Source of the DNA: Pseudomonadota bacterium
Lineage (GTDB): Bacteria; Pseudomonadota; Alphaproteobacteria; Rhizobiales; Hyphomicrobiaceae
Length of the DNA: 27,768 bases
Assembly (NCBI GenBank): GCA_023387235.1
Contig: JAEWIJ010000067.1
Coordinates: 1-27,768 of the forward strand
Direction of reading: 5' to 3'
The translations under genes were made by a program, and so were the position numbers. Below, piece after piece: positions 7,604 through 15,350 of this stretch (the first letter of the stretch is position 1; every line of letters begins with the position of its first letter). The notes below the pieces were generated by a model that ran no database searches, was not told where the DNA came from, and worked only from the letters and a program-made list of their open reading frames with translations.

Positions 7604-8362
7604 TCACTGGGGCTCGCTGCCCGCACTCAGCGTCAATTTCACAGGTGGTGTCATATCCAAATAGGCTTGCATGGCCTTAATAGAGCCGTCGTGAACACCG
7701 CTGGAGACACCGAAGTCGTATGCGCCTGCCGGCAACTTATGAGCAATGCCCTTGTGGCAGTCGATGCACGTCTTTTCGCCGGTGAACAGGAAGCGCTGAT
7801 GGGCTTCGGCGGCGCGCGTGCCCTGCTTCACCAGGTCCATCGATTCAGCACTGTGGCAGTTGCGGCATTCCAAGGAGTTGTTGGCCTTGAGTCGCGCCCA
7901 CTCATGGGAAGCAAGCTCCAGGCGCATATCAAGGAACTTCTCGCGCGTGCTGATCGAGCCGAATATCTTGCCCCACACCTCTTTCGACGCCTGAATCTTG
8001 CGTGCAATCTTATCCGTCCAGTTGTGGGGCACGTGGCAGTCGGGACAGGTGGCGCGTACCCCCGAGCGATTGGAATAGTGGATCGTGCTCTTGAGCTCCG
8101 CGAAGACGTTGTCGTGCATCTCATGACAGCTCACGCAGAAGCGTTCGGTGTTGGTTGCTTCGAGGGCGGTATTGAACCCGCCCCAGAATAAAATGCCGCC
8201 CAGGAAGCCGCCGATGGTAAGAAAACCAAGGCTCAGGGTCCGGCTCGGCGTAATCAGAATCGCCCAGTAGGGCCTCAAAAAATTCAGCAGAGACTGCAGT
8301 CGCCGACCGATACCGCCGAACCTGCTCGGCTGCTCCGCCGGGCCGTGTTCATTGACGCTCAT
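7604..8362 (-). CDS. napC: NapC tetraheme c-type quinol dehydrogenase
   Basis: NapC is a membrane-anchored NapC/NirT-type cytochrome that passes electrons from the quinol pool to NapB-NapA in the periplasm. One N-terminal membrane helix (about residues 42-62) is followed by four CXXCH heme sites: CVSCH (76), CPDCH (106), CRNCH (166) and CIDCH (199). The 252-residue length is somewhat longer than usual because of a polar N-terminal extension. Its ATG overlaps the napB stop by four bases (ATGA at 8362-8359), so translation is coupled. It is the last gene of the operon. No clear terminator was seen after it. Confidence 0.96.
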   Translation of the reverse strand: MSVNEHGPAEQPSRFGGIGRRLQSLLNFLRPYWAILITPSRTLSLGFLTIGGFLGGILFWGGFNTALEATNTERFCVSCHEMHDNVFAELKSTIHYSNRSGVRATCPDCHVPHNWTDKIARKIQASKEVWGKIFGSISTREKFLDMRLELASHEWARLKANNSLECRNCHSAESMDLVKQGTRAAEAHQRFLFTGEKTCIDCHKGIAHKLPAGAYDFGVSSGVHDGSIKAMQAYLDMTPPVKLTLSAGSEPQ

Positions 8363-8835
8363 TTCGTGCCTCGCGACGAATTGAGCAAAGTATCGACATC
8401 AACGAAGCGATTGTCGACGGGTGCTTTCACCGGATGTTGCGGCACGTGGCATTGCAGGCAAAAGTAACGCCGCGGCGACACGCTGGCGAGAAACTGGCCA
8501 TCGCGGTCCATGAAGTGCGTGATGCTCACCATGGGCGCTTGCGACTCCCCGGTCCTCGAGCGCGCATGGCACGACAGGCACTGGTTTACGTTGGCATCGA
8601 GCTGGTAGGCGTCGACCGCGTGCGGTATAACGGGCGGCTGCTCGGGGTAATTGCGCACTTCGCGCAGATCCATGTTCCCTTGAGGCAGCATCCGCGGCGG
8701 CGGCCCCACCTCGCTCAAAGGCGTGTTGCCGCGGAGCGCGGAGCGCAGGCCGCCGCTATCGCTTTGACTGAGGCCAACGGCCGAAAGCACAGTGATGCCG
8801 ACGAGCGTGATCGACGCGAGGATGAGCGGCCGCAT
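8359..8835 (-). CDS. napB: NapB diheme cytochrome c subunit of periplasmic nitrate reductase
   Basis: NapB is the small electron-transfer subunit bound to NapA. The signal peptide RPLILASITLVGITVLSAV leads into a periplasmic domain with two heme sites, CLSCH near residue 86 and CLQCH near 126, and the conserved histidines in IPHAV and ITHFMD that serve as axial ligands in the family. ATG 8835 is chosen over an upstream in-frame ATG at 8865 because it has AGAAGG at the right distance and a clean signal peptide. It starts two bases after the napA stop codon and overlaps napC. Confidence 0.95.
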   Translation of the reverse strand: MRPLILASITLVGITVLSAVGLSQSDSGGLRSALRGNTPLSEVGPPPRMLPQGNMDLREVRNYPEQPPVIPHAVDAYQLDANVNQCLSCHARSRTGESQAPMVSITHFMDRDGQFLASVSPRRYFCLQCHVPQHPVKAPVDNRFVDVDTLLNSSRGTK

Positions 8836-8837
8836 GG

Positions 8838-11333
8838 CTATGCCTTCTCGATGCGCACGGCGCATTTCTTGAAGTCGGTCTGCAGCGAGATCGGGTCCGT
8901 CGCGTCGAGCGTGACTTTGTTGATGAGCTGGCTTTCGTCGAACCAGGGGACAAAGATAACGCCGCGCGGCGGGCGATTGCGCCCCTTGGTCTCCACCCGC
9001 GTGCGCATGAACCCGCGCCGCGAGACCACCTTGATCTCTTCGCCGCGCCAGAGTTGTAGGTCGCGCGCATCGTCCGGATGCATGTAGCAGAGCGCATTGG
9101 GGACGGCCTTATGCAGCTCAGGCACGCGCCGGGTCATTGATCCGGAATGCCAGTGCTCAAGCACACGGCCTGTAGTGAGCCAAAGGGGGTACTCTTTGTC
9201 CGGGCTCTCAGGCGCTGGCTCATACGGCAGCGCGAAAATGCGCGCCTTGCCGTCCGGAAAGCCGTAGAACTCGACATCCGATCCCGCTTTCACGTAGGGG
9301 TCATACCCCTCGCGAAAGCGCCAGCGCGTTTCCTTGCCGTCAACGACCGGCCAACGAAGGCCACGCACCTGGTGGTAGGTGTCGAAGGGCGCGAGATCAT
9401 GCCCGTGGCCGCGCCCGAAGAGCGCGTACTCCTCAAACAGACCTTTCTGGACGTAGAAGCCGAAACGCTGCGCTTCGTCGTTGGCGTAGCCCGCCTCGAC
9501 GTCGCTGGCTGGAAACTTGTCGACCTGGCCATTGCGGAAAAGGACGTCATACATCGTCTTTCCACGATAGCCGGGCTGTTTGGCCAGCAATTCCTCAGTC
9601 CAAACCTCTTCGATCTTGAACCGCTTTGAGAACTCGACAAGCTGCCATAAGTCCGAGCGGCTCTCGCCCGGTGCGCTCACCAATTGATGCCAAAAATGCG
9701 TGCGCCGTTCGGCATTGCCGTAAGCTCCCTCTTTTTCGACCCACATGGCGGCGGGAAGGACGAGATCAGCCGCCATGGCCGTAACAGTCGGGTAGACGTC
9801 GGAGACAACAACAAACGCATCGGGATTGCGATATCCGGGCAACCCTTCTTCGTTCATGTTGGCCGCAGCCTGCATGTTGTTGTTCACTTGCACCCAGTAG
9901 GCGAGCAACTTGCCGTCTTTCAGCATGCGGTTCTGCTGTACGGCGTGATAGCCGGGCGTGGGTGAGATCGTGCCTGCTGGCAGCTTCCAGATTTTCTCGG
10001 TCTTCGCCCGGTGCTCGGGATTCGTCACCACCATGTCGGCGGGAAGTCGGTGCGAGAAGGTGCCGACCTCGCGCGCCGTGCCGCACGCAGAGGGTTGTCC
10101 GGTCAGGGAGAACGGGCTGTTGCCGGGCTGCGATATCTTACCGGTGAGGAGATGCAGATTGTAGACGAGGTTGTTGGCCCACACGCCACGTGTGTGCTGA
10201 TTGAACCCCATGGTCCAGAGGCTCATCACTTTGGTCTGCGGATTAGCATAGAGTTCTGCGAGCGCCTGCAATCGATTGAGAGGAACCCCGGACTCTTCCG
10301 CTGCGCGCTCGAGCGTGTAGCTCGAGACGAACTGGGCAAATTCGTCGAAGCTCATATCCGTGGCGGCGCCTGGCGCATCTTTGCCGCTCGCTTTTTGTTG
10401 CAGTGGATGCTCGGGCCTCAGGCCGTACCCGATGTCGGTCTGCCCGCGTTTGAAGACCGTATGCTTCGAGACGAAGTCCTCATTGACGCGGCCGGTGCGA
10501 ATAATGTGGTTCGCAATGGCGTTGAGGATGATGAGATCCGTTTGCGGCTTAAACAGCATGGGAATGTCGGCGAGTTCGAACGAGCGATGTTCGAAGGTCG
10601 ACATCACCGCCACTTTCACGTGGGGAAACGAGAGGCGGCGGTCGGTAATACGGGTCCATAGGATGGGATGCATCTCCGCCATGTTCGAGCCCCACAGGAC
10701 GAACGCATCCGCGGCTTCGATGTCGTCATAGCAACCCATGGGCTCGTCGATCCCAAATGAGCGCATGAAGCCCACCGCTGCCGATGCCATGCAGTGGCGT
10801 GCGTTGGGATCTATGTTGTGGGTGCGAAAGCCAGCCTTGAACAACTTCGCGGCGGCGTATCCCTCCCAGATCGTCCACTGTCCCGACCCGAACATCCCGA
10901 CGGCCGATGGGCCTCCCATGCGGAGGGCGGCCTTGAACTTATCGGCCATCACCGTGAAGGCCTCGTCCCAGGAGACGGGCGTGAATGTGCCGGTCTTGTC
11001 GTAGGCGCCGTTCTTCTTGCGCAGTAGTGGACGCGTCAGCCGATCCTGCCCATACATGATCTTGGAGAGAAAGTACCCCTTGACGCAGTTGAGGCCGCGG
11101 TTGACCTCCGCCTTCATATCGCCGTGTGTGGCCACCACCCGACCATCCTTCGTCGCAACGAGAACACCGCAGCCGGTCCCGCAAAAGCGACAGGGTGCCT
11201 TGTTCCATGTCAGTTCAGTTCGGGAGCGCTCAGTGATGACCTGCGCTGCGGTGGGCGCCGGCAAGCCGGCCGCGAGCGCTGCCGCCGCGGCCGCCTGTGC
11301 CTTGAGAAGTTCGCGACGCGTCGGATGTGTCAT
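8838..11333 (-). CDS. napA: NapA catalytic subunit of periplasmic nitrate reductase
   Basis: NapA reduces nitrate to nitrite at a Mo-bis-MGD centre in the periplasm. The 831-residue protein begins with a Tat signal (TRRELLKAQ followed by an alanine-rich stretch to about residue 31). The 4Fe-4S site is Cys48, Cys51, Cys55 (CRFCGTGC) and Cys83. The molybdenum ligand is the cysteine in NARHCMASA near residue 181, followed by the family signature DEPMGCYDD. The C-terminal molybdopterin-binding domain is complete (LTTGRVLEHWHSGSMTRR, HPDDA). There are no frameshifts, in contrast to many neighbours. It lies 11 bases after napD and 2 bases before napB, so the operon is compact. Confidence 0.97.
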   Translation of the reverse strand: MTHPTRRELLKAQAAAAAALAAGLPAPTAAQVITERSRTELTWNKAPCRFCGTGCGVLVATKDGRVVATHGDMKAEVNRGLNCVKGYFLSKIMYGQDRLTRPLLRKKNGAYDKTGTFTPVSWDEAFTVMADKFKAALRMGGPSAVGMFGSGQWTIWEGYAAAKLFKAGFRTHNIDPNARHCMASAAVGFMRSFGIDEPMGCYDDIEAADAFVLWGSNMAEMHPILWTRITDRRLSFPHVKVAVMSTFEHRSFELADIPMLFKPQTDLIILNAIANHIIRTGRVNEDFVSKHTVFKRGQTDIGYGLRPEHPLQQKASGKDAPGAATDMSFDEFAQFVSSYTLERAAEESGVPLNRLQALAELYANPQTKVMSLWTMGFNQHTRGVWANNLVYNLHLLTGKISQPGNSPFSLTGQPSACGTAREVGTFSHRLPADMVVTNPEHRAKTEKIWKLPAGTISPTPGYHAVQQNRMLKDGKLLAYWVQVNNNMQAAANMNEEGLPGYRNPDAFVVVSDVYPTVTAMAADLVLPAAMWVEKEGAYGNAERRTHFWHQLVSAPGESRSDLWQLVEFSKRFKIEEVWTEELLAKQPGYRGKTMYDVLFRNGQVDKFPASDVEAGYANDEAQRFGFYVQKGLFEEYALFGRGHGHDLAPFDTYHQVRGLRWPVVDGKETRWRFREGYDPYVKAGSDVEFYGFPDGKARIFALPYEPAPESPDKEYPLWLTTGRVLEHWHSGSMTRRVPELHKAVPNALCYMHPDDARDLQLWRGEEIKVVSRRGFMRTRVETKGRNRPPRGVIFVPWFDESQLINKVTLDATDPISLQTDFKKCAVRIEKA

Positions 11334-11344
11334 GGAGGCCTCGT

Positions 11345-11650
11345 TTAGCTCGCCGCCTGCTCGTCATCACTGGCCTGGAAGACCATGACCGCCGAAAGCA
11401 CATGCCGGATGTCCGAGATGGCGTTGACGATTGAGCCGACCACACCGACCGTTTCTCCCTCGATCACCACCACCAGCTTTCCCTTGGGGTCGCGGGCATG
11501 GATTTCAGTGTTTCCGAGGGCGAGGATAGCGTCGGCCACGCCATCAAGATGGTCCGGCCAGGCCGTCACGACGGCGCTTGCAATTTCAAATTGCTGCGGC
11601 GTGCTGGAGGTGCGGCCGCTGAGCACCTCACGACGAGTGGGCGATGTCAT
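11345..11650 (-). CDS. napD: NapD maturation chaperone
   Basis: NapD binds the Tat signal of NapA and holds it back until the cofactor is inserted. The ferredoxin-like core is visible (EIASAVVTAWPDHLDGVADA, EIHARDPKGKLVVVIEG, HVLSAVMVFQ). The N-terminus, MTSPTRREVLSGR, nearly repeats the Tat motif of the neighbouring NapA (MTHPTRRELLK) but has no hydrophobic segment after it, so export is not expected. Rhizobial NapD proteins are known to carry such a leader. It lies between napE and napA in the same orientation. Confidence 0.92.
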   Translation of the reverse strand: MTSPTRREVLSGRTSSTPQQFEIASAVVTAWPDHLDGVADAILALGNTEIHARDPKGKLVVVIEGETVGVVGSIVNAISDIRHVLSAVMVFQASDDEQAAS

Positions 11651-11663
11651 TATCCCTCCGCTT

Positions 11664-11861
11664 CTAGTCGCGCGTGGTTCCTGGTGTTCGAATAGGTTTC
11701 GCCGGCACGCCGGGTGGCCCCGCGATCATTTGGTAGACCCAGATACCGAGCCCGTAACCGCCAACTGTTCCCACTGCCAGCACCGGCGCCAGCACGAGCG
11801 TCAGAATCAGGAAGACCGTGAGCTCCTGGCGCCTGCGGTGATTGTTCAGCCATGCGCGCAT
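11664..11861 (-). CDS. napE: NapE small membrane protein
   Basis: This 65-residue protein has one membrane helix (LTVFLILTLVLAPVLAVG) and the typical end GGYGLGIWVYQMIAGPPG of NapE, a small subunit of unclear role at the head of many alphaproteobacterial nap operons. ATG 11861 starts just before the conserved RRRQELTVF. An in-frame ATG at 11906 would add 15 residues and has AAGG upstream, so the longer form is possible. The order napEDABC, without napF, G or H, matches Bradyrhizobium-like operons. I saw no clear FNR box upstream. Confidence 0.85.
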   Translation of the reverse strand: MRAWLNNHRRRQELTVFLILTLVLAPVLAVGTVGGYGLGIWVYQMIAGPPGVPAKPIRTPGTTRD

Positions 11862-11898
11862 GATGAGCTCGCTGGTTTGGAAAGCGACAAGAAAAATT

Positions 11899-12114
11899 CT
11901 ACTCATTGGCTGCCTTGATGCAAGCGTCGGCGTGGGCTTTGAGATGCATCTGAGGGAACGCCGTGCCAACGGCGCGTTCGACAGGTCTACGTGTGTCCAA
12001 CGCGCCGAGAATCGGACGCTCGATGGCGCGCAAGCGCACGTCATGACCGCTCGGCGCCGTCGGCTCCGCTCGTGCCGTGCAGCCAGAGTCGTCTTTTGCC
12101 TCCCTGGCGTCCGG
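11899..12114 (-). other. Unassigned open frame, possible C-terminal gene fragment
   Basis: A minus-strand frame between the LysR relic and napE reads AIERPILGALDTRRPVERAV and ends FPQMHLKAHADACIKAANE. It is protein-like in composition but has no start codon with a ribosome binding site, and I recognise no family. It may be the tail of a gene whose front has been lost, perhaps the end of the decayed LysR gene. Confidence 0.2.
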
Positions 12115-12117
12115 CTA

Positions 12118-12577
12118 TCAGGACACGTTTCCCAGACCGAAGGTGGGCGTTCTGCGCGGAAGTTCCGTGAGTGTCTGATACCACACCTGGCTCGTCGGCT
12201 TGCCGCCATGCTGCGGCAGCAACTGGACGAGACCGATATCGATGCCCGGCGCCTGCTGCGCGAGTGCGGGGAGCAGATGCGTCAGCAGAACGGCCGAGAT
12301 CGCGTCCGGCGCGCCGATGGTGAAGCGCCGCCGTGACCGCGCGGCATCGAACGGCTCGGCGCTGGCAATCACCGCGCCCGCCCGAGCGATGATGTCTGCG
12401 ACGGGCTCGGCCAGCTCCGTCGCTCGCGCCGACGGCACCACGCCCTTCGCTGTCCTTAGAAACTGGCGTCAGGCTCAGTCGATCGGCTGCGCGCGCGACG
12501 TGTCGCTCCTCGTACACAACGTGGAAGAGCACGAGGAGGTTGAGATCGATGCGCGAGAGATGAGAAGATTTCAGCAT
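12118..12577 (-). pseudogene. LysR-type transcriptional regulator, internally deleted
   Basis: The N-terminal winged helix-turn-helix begins normally (SRIDLNLLVLFHVVYEERHV, ARAADRLSLTP) at ATG 12577. Right after LTP, roughly 18 residues of the recognition and wing region are missing, and the reading frame changes. The continuation LRTAKGVVPSARATELAEPV and the start of the effector domain (RRRFTIGAPDAISAVLLTHL, LVQLLPQ) run in another frame to a stop at 12118. Most of the C-terminal effector domain is absent. DNA binding is not expected. The gene stands divergent to the DUF924 gene. Confidence 0.75.
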
Positions 12578-12665
12578 GGCTCTGAATTCATATCACTGGC
12601 GTCATGTCTATTTTGCGGGCCGCCCTGGCCGGCTGCAATCCGGCGAGAAGGACAAGGAGATGGTC

Positions 12666-13277
12666 ATGAGATGGTTTTCTCTCGCCCCGACGCTGGCTGC
12701 GATGCCGCTGATCGCTTCGCTCGTGGTCAACAACATTACCGAGCCTGCCCGGGCCGAGGCCGGGATTGCCGACGAGGCGCGCGCGGTCGTCGCGTTCTGG
12801 CGCGCGGCCGGTCCGGCTCACTGGTTCGCAAAGGACGACGCCTTCGACAAGCGCTTCCGCGAGCGCTTCCTTGCGGCGCACGAGGCGGCCGCGCGGAGCG
12901 AATTCGCCGATTGGGCTACGAATGCCGACGGCGCGTTGGCGCTCGTTATTCTGCTCGATCAGTTTCCGCGCAATGCGTTTCGCGGCGCGGCGCGTATGTA
13001 TGCGACCGACGGACATGCGCGGCTCGTTGCGGATGCCGCCATCAGGGCCGGGCACGATCGCGCGGTTGAGAACGAGATCGCGAAGTTCTTCTACCTGCCG
13101 TTCGCCCATTCCGAGGATCTGCATGCCGCCCGATCTCGCCCGGCTGGCAGCGTGGCGGGACGCCGTGGCACAGCGCGGCGCCGTCCGCACCATCGCGAGA
13201 CCGCCACAGTTCCACCTCGAGCACTACCCGCGCCACGAAGAGGAAGCGGTAGCTTAGCGAGAGCAGCGTCATCATGA
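12666..13277 (+). CDS. DUF924 family protein with signal peptide and abnormal C-terminus
   Basis: The core is a DUF924 helical protein: VVAFWRAAGPAHWFAKDDAF, ALALVILLDQFPRNAFRGAA and ENEIAKFFYLPFAHSEDL. ATG 12666 has AAGGAG six bases upstream and gives a likely signal peptide (RWFSLAPTLAAMPLIASLVV, cleavage near ARA), unusual for this cytoplasmic family. After HSEDL the normal ending, including the FGRFPHRN motif, is missing. The frame continues as arginine-rich sequence to 13277. An alternative frame gives DLARLAAWRDAVAQRGAVR to a stop at 13257 and looks more protein-like, loosely like a GST C-terminal helix. A frameshift or a fusion near 13120 is likely. Function of DUF924 is unknown. Confidence 0.65.
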   Translation: MRWFSLAPTLAAMPLIASLVVNNITEPARAEAGIADEARAVVAFWRAAGPAHWFAKDDAFDKRFRERFLAAHEAAARSEFADWATNADGALALVILLDQFPRNAFRGAARMYATDGHARLVADAAIRAGHDRAVENEIAKFFYLPFAHSEDLHAARSRPAGSVAGRRGTARRRPHHRETATVPPRALPAPRRGSGSLARAASS

Positions 13278-13834
13278 TCCATCACGCATCATTCGGCGTC
13301 CGTGATCCCAATCGCGTCGCGCGTGCCCTCGCCGAGCTCACGCAGGCGACAGCCGTGCGGGCGCCGACGCCGCCCTTTCCCTGCGGCACCTGGCTTGTCG
13401 TTGCCGGGGACGAGCAAGGGTCGTTCCTCGAGATCCTGCCCGCCACTGCGGCGTTCGATCCCGATGCGCCGCTCGGCATTCGCCAGCGGCCCGCAACCTT
13501 CGAGCCGGCAAGCGCACACGTGTTGATCGGCGCCGCCGTGAGCGGTGAAGCGATCCATGCCGCGGCAGTGCGCGAGGACTGGCGCGCCGAGGAAGTAGAG
13601 ACCGGCCTGTTCAGGCTCGTGAAGCTCTGGATCGACGACAACGTTCTCATCGAGCTCCTGGCGAAGGGAGAGGCGGACCGTTACGTCGAGGCCTTCGGCC
13701 GTGTCGGCATGGCTACACTCGACCGCAGGCTGCGCGATCTCGAGGCGAAGCTCGCCGTCGCTATCTCACAGAAGTTTCCCCCCGAGGTGCTGGCGGAGGC
13801 CCTGGGGTATGCCTGGCAAAAGGGGTTGCCATGA
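13274..13834 (+). CDS. VOC / glyoxalase-like family protein
   Basis: This 186-residue protein starts IHHASFGVRDPNRVARAL, the usual first strand and helix of VOC-fold proteins, with strands WLVVAGDEQGSFLEILP and VLIGAAVSGEAIH following. The metal-binding pattern of true glyoxalases is not obvious, so the reaction cannot be named. The C-terminal third is helical (VAISQKFPPEVLAEALGYAW). ATG 13274 has only a weak binding site. The stop overlaps the ATG of the next gene by four bases (ATGA at 13831), so the two are translationally coupled. Confidence 0.72.
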   Translation: MIHHASFGVRDPNRVARALAELTQATAVRAPTPPFPCGTWLVVAGDEQGSFLEILPATAAFDPDAPLGIRQRPATFEPASAHVLIGAAVSGEAIHAAAVREDWRAEEVETGLFRLVKLWIDDNVLIELLAKGEADRYVEAFGRVGMATLDRRLRDLEAKLAVAISQKFPPEVLAEALGYAWQKGLP

Positions 13835-13864
13835 GAGACGCCTACGACCCGCACGGGCGCCGCC

Positions 13865-14593
13865 TTGCTCGACTGCCATCTCGGGGAGACCTCCGCCATG
13901 CTGATCTGCCACCAGGATGGTGCACGCGACGACGTGCCGGCGTCCTTCTGGTTACGCGAAGAACTCGATCCGCTCGAATTGCGCGCGCTCAATCTCTGTC
14001 GCGGCCGCGTACTGGATGTCGGCGCCGGTGCCGGCTTGCATGCGCTGGAACTTCAGCGCCGGGGGATCGACGTGACCGCCATCGACATTGCGCCCGAATG
14101 CGTCGCCATCATGCGCGAACGTGGGGTTCGCCGGGCGGAAACGGCTGATGTCTTTGCGTATGACGGCGGTCCTTACGATACCATCATCTGTCTGTGCAAC
14201 GGCCTCGACAAGGTTGGTCGACTTGCCGACCTGCCGCGTTTTCTGGCGCGTATGCGCACGCTGCTCGCGCCGGGCGGACAGCTTATCGCGGATTCATTTG
14301 ATCTGCGCTTCGGCGCCGACGGCCTGCGCCTGGCGGAGCTCGCACAGAAGGAAGAAGCCGGGCGCTACTTCGGCGAGGCCGATCTGCAGTTCGAGTACAA
14401 GGGCTTGCGCGGTGCGCCGTTCTCGGTCCTTCAGGTCGACTACGAAACCTTGGCACGCATCGCCGGCCGTCACGGCTGGCGATTCGCGGCGATTGCCAGC
14501 GATGGTGGCCACTATCTCGCCCGCGCCGAAGTTGATGCTTGTGCTGAAGCTATAGCCCCCGCTGTCCATTCAGCCGAGCAAAGCTCCTCATGA
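13865..14593 (+). CDS. Class I SAM-dependent methyltransferase, frameshifted at the very start
   Basis: The Rossmann fold is complete: motif I is VLDVGAGAGLHALELQRRG, motif II is TAIDIAPECV, and later parts include YDTIICLCNGLDKVGRL and LLAPGGQLIADSFDLR. The natural start is very probably ATG 13831, coupled to the preceding VOC gene, giving MRDAYDPHG. One extra base near 13860 puts that start out of frame with LLDCHLGETSAMLICHQDG. Initiation at TTG 13865 would lose only about eleven residues, so activity may remain. Substrate unknown. The tail after LARAEVD is longer than usual. Confidence 0.8.
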   Translation: MLDCHLGETSAMLICHQDGARDDVPASFWLREELDPLELRALNLCRGRVLDVGAGAGLHALELQRRGIDVTAIDIAPECVAIMRERGVRRAETADVFAYDGGPYDTIICLCNGLDKVGRLADLPRFLARMRTLLAPGGQLIADSFDLRFGADGLRLAELAQKEEAGRYFGEADLQFEYKGLRGAPFSVLQVDYETLARIAGRHGWRFAAIASDGGHYLARAEVDACAEAIAPAVHSAEQSSS

Positions 14594-14702
14594 CGGCAGT
14601 GGTTACGCTCGTAACTGTGCCAGCCGCCCCATTGCACTATCCCGCCCAGACGCTGCAGCGTTCGAAGCGCCGGTGTTTTCAGGGAGGCACTCCGTGAGGA
14701 GC

Positions 14703-15134
14703 ATGTACGTGCATGTTTTCGCCATCCTTTCTTTCGGCATCGCCCTCGGCGCGGCATCTACTTGGCTGGCAACCGTATCAGCAGGACCGAGGCTGCAGTG
14801 TCAGGCTTCGGCGCGCCAGCTGGCGCGGCTCGAGCTGCTATTCGGCACGACGCGCTCTCATCGCGTGCCGGTCACCGAAGAAGAGTGGACCCGATTTCTG
14901 GACACCGAAGTAACACCGCGATTTCCTGCCGGCTTCACGGTCCTCCGGGGCCCCGGCCAGTGGCGGGGCAATGACGGGCGCCTTGCCAAGGAGCAGTCCA
15001 ACATGCTGGTCATCTGGCATGAGCCAACCGCACAAGCCCATCACGATATCGAGGCCATCCGGACTGCCTACAAGAAGCGCTTCGATCAGGAGAGCGTAAT
15101 GCGTGTGGACGGTATGTCTTGCGTCTCATTCTGA
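14703..15134 (+). CDS. DUF3574 exported protein
   Basis: The 143-residue protein has an N-terminal hydrophobic segment (VFAILSFGIALGAASTWLA), probably a signal peptide or anchor, then the DUF3574 domain: RLELLFGTTR, VTEEEWTRFLDTEVTPRFP, FTVLRGPGQWRG, EQSNMLVIWHE and AYKKRFDQESVMRV, ending CVSF. ATG 14703 follows a GAGG site and is preferred over the upstream GTG at 14673. The family is of unknown function and usually periplasmic. It stands alone with about 100 bases free upstream and 200 downstream. Confidence 0.85.
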   Translation: MYVHVFAILSFGIALGAASTWLATVSAGPRLQCQASARQLARLELLFGTTRSHRVPVTEEEWTRFLDTEVTPRFPAGFTVLRGPGQWRGNDGRLAKEQSNMLVIWHEPTAQAHHDIEAIRTAYKKRFDQESVMRVDGMSCVSF

Positions 15135-15350
15135 GTGCCCTAGCACTGATGGCACCCTGCGGCTGAAAGTGATTTCCCGTGACTTCCTCAGCCGGAGTAT
15201 GTCAGCAATCTCTGGTGACAGCCCAGGCCTTGTCGTGATGGACGCCTGGTAGCAACCAAGGTTGTCGCGCCGCGAATTGACGGCTCTAGCTTTTCCAATT
15301 CAACATAGACAGGCTGCAACGGACTGTGACGCGTCAAAAGGAGCGCCGGC

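Noticed and set aside
11953..11976. GGAAC-N15-CGTT on the plus strand as an EcfG promoter
   Set aside because: The spacer is one base short, and no plus-strand gene follows; the site lies in the minus-strand LysR-nap interval.
11840..12010. FNR box upstream of napE
   Set aside because: Only a half site (CTTGATGCAAG) was found; no TTGAT-N4-ATCAA.
12588..13193. 201-codon minus-strand frame opposite the DUF924 gene
   Set aside because: Composition is that of a shadow frame in GC-rich DNA, and the plus-strand DUF924 motifs are clear.
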